Origin: Amaurobius ferox
Lineage: Eukaryota > Arthropoda > Arachnida > Araneae > Amaurobiidae
Reading direction: 5' to 3'
DNA: 64,000 bases
Assembly (NCBI GenBank): GCA_951213105.1
Contig: OX578140.1
Coordinates: 124,512,149-124,576,148, forward strand
Part shown: piece by piece, positions 57,840 to 64,000 of the stretch
How positions within the stretch are numbered: position 1 is the stretch's first letter
Layout of the letters: each line of letters opens with the position of its first letter
The notes under the pieces: model-generated
What the model was told of the DNA's origin: nothing
Databases searched by the model: none
The model's input: the letters and a program-made list of their open reading frames with translations, nothing else
Position numbers and translations under genes: made by a program

Positions 57840-60747
57840 TCATAGAGTTTGACATTTCTTGAAACAATGTAGAAAATAGAATGAAATATGCCGCGATTAC
57901 TGCAATTAAAATCACTGGAGGTCGGATGATTTTTGATGTAAACCGACCAGAAAGAAGTGGCTAAATTTTCAAACATTTCTTTTGGAAAATAAAATATAAA
58001 GTAGTAAAAGGATAATTATAAAATATAATTATATAATGTTAAAAGATAGTTATGATAAAAAATATAACATTTGTGTGATATATAATTTTTTTATTGGAAA
58101 AGAGAAGGCACTAATTATAAGATCTTAATATGCGACGCAAACGATATACTGCAATCTTCATCATACATAATAAAGGAAGATGTCTATCTGTGTGTGCAGT
58201 CTGTAGCGCTAAATCTAAGCGTCGTACGATCATGAAATTTGATACACAGGCTCTTCTCAATGTACACAAGATCATCTCGGTGTTATTTTTTTTTAATTTC
58301 GAATTAGTTTTTTAGTTACTTTATATTTTTGCCCGATTTATGCCGATATTTGCACAAATCGATTCTTAAGCGACCTAAAATATTATTATAGATTTTCAAT
58401 CTTGTAACAGCCAAAATCGTTTCAATCTTGTAACAGCAAAAATTATCTTTGAAACAAACTTTGAACGGCGTCCATAGGTTGATTAGTAAAATTTTAATTT
58501 CTTTTAAAATATATATTTCGTGCGTTTTAAACCTCTCCGAGTTTTATATTACGATATACAAAATTTGACATGCAATCCAACGTCCATATTTTAATTTAAC
58601 AGCAACTCCTAAATATATCACATACTACTCCAGGAAAATATTCATAAACCCATCAGTTGATTAATTATACATTTTTTAACCCAGCCGTGTCATAGGTGTT
58701 TTGAATCTACTGAACACATCTCAGGTTCTACTCCCGAAGCTGTTCTATCAATTGAAGCCGTTCCCCACGCACTGAGGAATCATGCTCTTCCGGCTGTTCT
58801 ACCACTGAAGCCACTCCCCACGAGGAGTGACTTCAGTGGTACAACAGTTCGAAAAGTATGAGCGGTGTGTTGAATATAGGTCAATTGTGACTCTTATATT
58901 TGTTTGCTTTTGCGAAGAGCGAGTGCGATTTGAAGCGTGCGGTTTTCGGATTAAATCCATTTTAAATTGTATTCAAATGTATTATGTAATCAGCGGGCGC
59001 ATATTTAACTATTTATACGCAGTGGACCCATATTTAGAACTTGGGAAACGTCTGGTAATTCGCTCTAGTATGTAATATAAAAAAATAATCATTAAAATAT
59101 AAATATAGGGATTATTGGGGATTATATAGATATATAGGAATTTTTATATAGATTATTGTTTTTTAGATATATATGGATATTATAGGGATTATAGGTCAGC
59201 GTGATACTTTGTAAATGTTCTAAACCGAAAATGAATTCAAACGATTTTAGGAATTACTGCGAGCTGTTGTTCTCATGGAGCTATGTTGGTCGAAAGATCC
59301 AAGCGGTTTCGATAAAATTTGATATGTTTCATTTAATTAATAACAACAATAACCCTGTTGATTATTTGCAACACAGAGTCATAAAAAAGCTCTAACTTTT
59401 GTTGTTGTTCCTGAACATCGAAATTTGTTCATTGGTTCAGGCTAGAGAATCGAGGCAATTCCCGAATCTTCTTCATTTATAGTAAGTGGGCATTAGGCCT
59501 CTGAGACAAAGCATATATATTTAAAAAAAATAATTATGCCTACACATTGACATAATATAAGCAGGAGAGTATTCAAATTTGATTCAAAACGTTTTAATGG
59601 GTTTTGAGTTTACGGAAGTCTCCCGATTTTGGCAAAATGTTAATTTATGGCCAAACTATGTACATTTTTTTTCTCTGCGTTCACATCTAGAAAATTTACT
59701 ACGCAGTATATTATCAAAATTTGGTTCATATCAGATCAGCGATTTTCCAGATTATAGAAGGCTAACGATTTTGAAACAGAAAATCCATTTTATAGGTAAA
59801 TAACTTATCGTTTTCGAATTTTTTTCTTGTTTTTTGCTCTCTCATCAAGATAATATAAACTTCCACCCAAATTTGATCTCAATTGCTCCAGTGATTTCCA
59901 ACGATGTGACACTTACCACCCGCAGACCATAAAAATGACAAAAGCCAACCCAAGTAAGAGCCTCATCGATATAGTTTCGGTATAAAACTTGATTTGTGAT
60001 TGCATCACGTTCACTAAACTTTACCTAGGCTATATATAGTATTAAAGTTACTTAATCTACTGCTGAACACACTATCTATCAAGAAAAATATCACAACTCG
60101 CACTCACTATCACCATATTTTGTATCAACTCAACATGAGGAAAGTGAAAATCATTCACGAAATACAGCAAATTCGTTAATTACTAAAAACATTTCCCCCA
60201 CAACAGAATATGTGTTTTTCGAACAAAAATCGCATATTTATTCAGAAATACAAGCTGTCATCGAAATTTACTTTCACGGGGAATTTATATTCATAAAAGT
60301 GCACTTAATGTTTACTATATGTTTCATACAGCGGCAGGTGACAAGTTGTAATTTTAAATTTATGCAGCTTATCTTTAATCTCTGTCTATGGCCTTCGCAA
60401 AAATATTTTCCATAAACCAGTTTTCAAGCCGTAAACTGCCAACAGAAGTTGATTAAATTACTAAACAAGAGTCAAGATATAAGTTTAAAAATATTTAATG
60501 TCTTGTAAGGGATTATTTTGCTTCTGTTTTCGTATCATTTTGGTGTTTATCACAGTGTATAATTAAAATATTGCTTTTCTTGGCTTTATTTTATAATAAA
60601 ATCATGAACTCTGAAAGCAATTTAGAGTAAAAATTATAAGTATTCAATAATTAATTTTTGAATGATGTAACTTTTAATTCGGTTGCATCCCATAAAGGTA
60701 GCAAAACAGATTAGTTACTAAATTAATTTAAATAATAAAATAAAAAA
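57840..60747. other. AT-rich DNA, no recognisable gene
   Basis: Largest stretch without a recognised element apart from the hairpin at 58800. Frames at 58130, 58827, 59201, 59579 and 60212 are short and show no family features. A GGATTAT-rich run lies at 59105-59190. Confidence 0.35.
58800..58841. repeat. 18-bp stem hairpin
   Basis: TACCACTGAAGCCACTCC (58800-58817) pairs with 58824-58841 at 17 of 18 positions, loop CCACGA. A looser copy of the left arm (TATCAATTGAAGCCGTTCCC) lies about 54 bp upstream. Confidence 0.9.
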
Positions 60748-60817
60748 TCTGATGTGAGCAACACATGACTTTTTTTATATAATGCAACGAATTTACAACT
60801 TTTACAATAAAAAAAAA

Positions 60818-61578
60818 TCTGATGTGGGCAACACATGACTTTCCTTATATAATGTAATGAATTTACTACTTTTACAGTAAAAAAATAGGTTTTTCTTATA
60901 GTAGATACTAACATTCTTTCCAAGATATTGAATTTTCGACAATTAGTCGTCATTTTCATAGCTTTAGCATCATTTTTATCCATTTGGCGAGATTTTCATT
61001 AATTTGGCAACATTTCAAAAAAGTCGCCGAGTTGGCGACATTCCGCCAAATTCGTAGCCAAAATCTCGCCAAGCGTTATGCACTAAGAAAAAAGTTATTC
61101 TTACAGCAGATAAATGACTATTGGCGTTTAAATACAAAAGTATTATTCAAAGTATATTTTTTCATGAATGGAACAAGCTAGATCCACGAGAATGATGTCA
61201 CTCAATTTATCGCATGGTATTACATATGAAAAGTGAACATGTTTCTCAATAGGAATTTGTTTTTTTATGTGACTTTTTCATAATTTTTTTTAAAAATGTA
61301 CAATATCTCGAGAACGGTTCATGTTAGCGTTCTAAAATTTATGCCAATCGTTTTCTAAAGAAAAATTATATAAGAAATGTCTATTTGCGTAACTTTATTA
61401 GCGGTTTTGATGTTTTGACGATTTTTTCAAAATTTTATTCGAAAATTTAGGGGGGTTCTGAACATTCGATTACGTATAAAAACAATAGGCTTCCAGTGTT
61501 TACGGATTGTGATTTTTGTACCAAATTTGGTTCGAATCGGTCCATTCGTTCGTCAGTTATCGTCTCCACAGACTCACT

Positions 61579-61671
<93 letters not shown>

Positions 61672-61809
61672 ACACACAGACATCACTTCAAAAATGTTTG
61701 ATTCGTGATCAGGGATGCTTGAAACGTGCTGTCCCGTCGAAAACTCGAATTCGAATTTTCGACCCCGTCACAATACTTTCCTTATACATTATGTATATAA
61801 GGAAAGTAA
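60818..61809 (+). mobile_element. Family A element (A12), nested
   Basis: Complete copy, TCTGATGTGGGCAACACATG to the hairpin CCTTATACATTATGTATATAAGG, inserted after an A run and before TAGG of the host element. Its CA microsatellite is greatly expanded (61581-61666). Confidence 0.92.
61581..61666. repeat. (CA)43 microsatellite in A12
   Basis: 86 bp of uninterrupted CA followed by a TA and further CA units. Other A copies have 6-20 units at this place. Length will be polymorphic. Confidence 0.95.
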
Positions 61810-61946
61810 TAGGTTTTTCTTATAGTAGATATTTATATTTTTTCCAAGATATTGAATTTTCGTCAATTAGTCAACACTTTCATTGATTTAGTGTAATTTT
61901 TATCCATTTGGCGAGATTTTCGTTAATTTGGCAACACTTAAAAAAA

Positions 61947-62740
61947 TCTGATGTGGACAACACATGACTTTCCTTATATAATGTAATGAATTTACTACTT
62001 TTACAGTAAAAAAATAGGATTTTCTTGTAGTAGATACTAATATTCTTTCCAAGATATTGAATTTTCGACAATTAGTCGTCATTTTCATTGATTTAGCGTC
62101 ATTTTTATCCATTTGGCGAGAATTTCGTTAATTTGGCAACATTTCAAAAAAGTCGCCAAGTTGGCGACATTCCGCCAAATTCGTCGCCAAAATCTCGCCA
62201 AGCGTTATGCACTAAGAAATAAATTTTTCTTAAAGCAGATAAATGACTATTGGCGTTCAAATACAAAAGTATTATTCAAAGTATCTTTTTTCAAGAATGG
62301 AACGAGCTAGATCCACGAGAAGGATGTCACTCAATTTATCGCATGGTATTACATATGAAAAGTAAACATGTTTCTCAATAGGAAATATTTTTCTTTTTAT
62401 TTTATATGACTTTTTGATAATTTTTTAAAAAATGTACAATATCTCGAGAACGGTTCACGTTAGCGTTCTAAAATTTATGTCAATCGTTTTCTAATGAAAA
62501 ATTACATAAGAAATGTCTATTTGCGTAACTTTATTAGTGGTTTCAATTTTTTGACGATTTTTTCAAAATTTCATTCGAAAATTTAGGCGGGTTCTGAACA
62601 TTCGATTGCGTATAAAAACAATAGGCTTCCAGTGTTTATGGATTGTGATATTTGTACCAAATTTGGTTCGAATCGGTCCATTCGTTCGTCAGTTATCGTC
62701 TCCACAGACTCACTGACACACACACACACATACACACATA

Positions 62741-62778
<38 letters not shown>

Positions 62779-62905
62779 TCACTTCAAAAATGTTTGATTC
62801 GTGATCAGGGATGCTTGAAACGTGCTCTCCCGTCGAAAACTCGAATTCGAATTTTCCACCCCGTCACAATACTTTCCTTATACATTATGTATATAAGGAA
62901 AGTAA
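61947..62905 (+). mobile_element. Family A element (A14), nested
   Basis: Complete copy, TCTGATGTGGACAACACATG to the terminal hairpin, inserted in the AAAAAA stretch inside the TTGGCGA cluster of the host element. Its own cluster is intact at 62112-62202, with GTCGCCAAGTTGGCGAC at 62152-62168. Confidence 0.92.
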
Positions 62906-63653
62906 AAATTGTCAAGTCACCACATTCCGCCAAATTAGGCGCTAAAATCTCGGCAAGCGTCATGGACGGAGATATATGTTATTCTTATAGCAGATAAATA
63001 ATTATTGGCGTTCAAATACAAAAGTTTTACTCAAAGTATATTTACTCATGAATAAAACAAGCTAGATCCACGAGAATGATGTCACCCAATTTATCGCATG
63101 ATATTACATATGAAAAGTGACCATATTTCTAAATAGTTATTATACTTCTTTAATTTATGGGATATTTTGAAAAATTTATTTTATAAATGTGCAATATCTC
63201 GAAAACGGTTCGTGCTAGCGTTCTAAAGTTTATGTCAATCGTTTTCTAAGGAAGCATTACATAAGAAATGTCTATTTACATAACTTTCTTAAAGATTTTC
63301 TTTTTTTGATGATTTTTCAAAATTTCAGTCGAAAATTTAGGGGGATTCTGAAAATTCGATTACTTTTAAAAACAATAGGCTTCCAGTATTAACGGATTGT
63401 GATTTTTGTACCAAATTTCATTCGAATTGATCTATTTGTTCGTTAGATATCGTCTTCACAGACTCACTGACACACGCACACACACACACACACACACACA
63501 TACACACACACACACATACACAAACATCATCTCAAAAATGTTTGATTCGTGATCAGGGATGCTTGAAACGTGCTCTCCCGTCGAAAGCTCGAATTCGAAT
63601 TTTTGACCCCGTCACAATACTTTCCTTATACATTATGTATATAAGGAAAGTAA

Positions 63654-64000
63654 AAATATAGTGAACCATTCTGTTACTCGTTATAAATTGATGTGAAACT
63701 TCCTTCACATATTTTAAAAAAATGTGTGTGTCTGTTATGTGTGACGATGGTACAAGTTACTTTCAAAAATGTACATGGAAAGGTTTCAGTATTTTTTTTC
63801 AGTACAATTTTTAATTTTTAAAATTTTTTTCATGGAAAATTATACATTTTGATAGATTAAAAGATTTCGTTCGAATTGGACCAGAAACGACGAAATTATC
63901 AAAGATAAAGCTTGTGGTTGCATGCATGGAGGTAAAGGTTTGAAACTCTATACTGAGAAAACGCCAATGCCATTTGAGGTGGCGCATCGCAGGTGGCGCT
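63654..64000. other. AT-rich end of window with repeat L relative
   Basis: CTGTTACTCGTTATAAATTG near 63672 resembles repeat L (12955-13300). The last ~100 bp are less AT-rich, but no gene is recognisable before the window ends. Confidence 0.4.

Larger units (their letters stand above)
60748..63653 (+). mobile_element. Family A element interrupted twice (A11+A13+A15)
   Basis: Three pieces, 60748-60817, 61810-61946 and 62906-63653, join in consensus order: start TCTGATGTGAGCAACACATG to ACAATAAAAAAAA; then TAGGTTTTTCTTATAG to GGCAACACTTAAAAAA; then AAATTGTCAAGTCACCACAT to the 3' hairpin. Each gap is filled exactly by a complete A element. The joined length is about 955 bp, the normal size. Confidence 0.88.

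Noticed and set aside
61447..61686. Cys-Val repeat protein
   Set aside because: Pure translation of the TG/CA microsatellite in A12.
61900..62112. Minus-strand frame MDKNDAKSMKMTTNCRKFNI and plus-strand frames FRQIRRQNLAKRY shared by several A copies
   Set aside because: Both strands are open over the same palindrome-rich stretch and copies share them only because the DNA is repeated. No start context or domain supports a protein.

Overview
The window looks like transposon-packed, gene-poor DNA from an arthropod nuclear genome, most likely a spider. Base composition is strongly AT-rich. Every protein-like stretch I can recognise comes from a eukaryotic DNA transposon (Tc1, Tc3-like, mariner, pogo, and a DUF4817-type Tc1/mariner relative) or is a lone THAP zinc-finger exon. 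There are tRNA-derived SINEs, solo LTRs and Helitron ends. The Tc1 and DUF4817 transposases resemble families I associate with spider genomes; that is recall, not a search. I found no intact host gene, rRNA, functional tRNA or CRISPR array.

The dominant component, about a quarter of the sequence, is a set of 0.75-1 kb non-autonomous elements that I call families A, B and C. They share one layout: a small hairpin at the 5' end, a 12-14 bp subterminal motif, a non-coding body, a dinucleotide or tetranucleotide microsatellite, and a 3' terminal hairpin whose arm repeats the 5' subterminal motif. The motif differs between families but matches at both ends within each family. The layout resembles Helentron-associated (HINE/DINE-1-like) elements, but no replicase is present here to prove it. 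Family A begins TCTGATGTGGGC and has about 15 copies or fragments. Family C shares this start and has 5 copies. Family B has 4 copies.

Layout. 1-6.9 kb: a GC-rich patch with small hairpins, a SINE and AT-rich DNA with a tandem duplication. 7-8 kb: decayed Tc1. 8.3-12.2 kb: two solo LTRs, a C element nested in a C element, and a SINE. 13.4-16.1 kb: an old A element and a hAT-like MITE. 16.8-21 kb: a DUF4817-type remnant split by an A element, a mariner stub and the best B element. 21.2-28.5 kb: a pogo-like element, a DUF4817-type element, a Tc1 stub, several SINE insertions and a ~0.5 kb inverted duplication. 28.5-36 kb: B, a Helitron-like element split by A, three more A copies and a short satellite. 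37.4-39 kb: a nearly complete Tc3-like element. 39.3-40.2 kb: a THAP exon in a minisatellite. 41.8-44.4 kb: a Helitron-like element with textbook TC...CTAG termini. 44.8-56.6 kb: C and A copies, B4 carrying two A insertions, a Penelope-type inverted hairpin, a ~0.6 kb segment repeated 8 kb apart, and a third solo LTR. 57-64 kb: a second SINE type, AT-rich DNA, then one A element interrupted by two complete A elements.

The parts do not form a pathway. They record successive insertions, with target-site duplications and empty-site comparisons that allow the order to be read. All boundaries were read by eye and may be off by a few bases. Most open reading frames of 60-190 codons are by-products of repeats.
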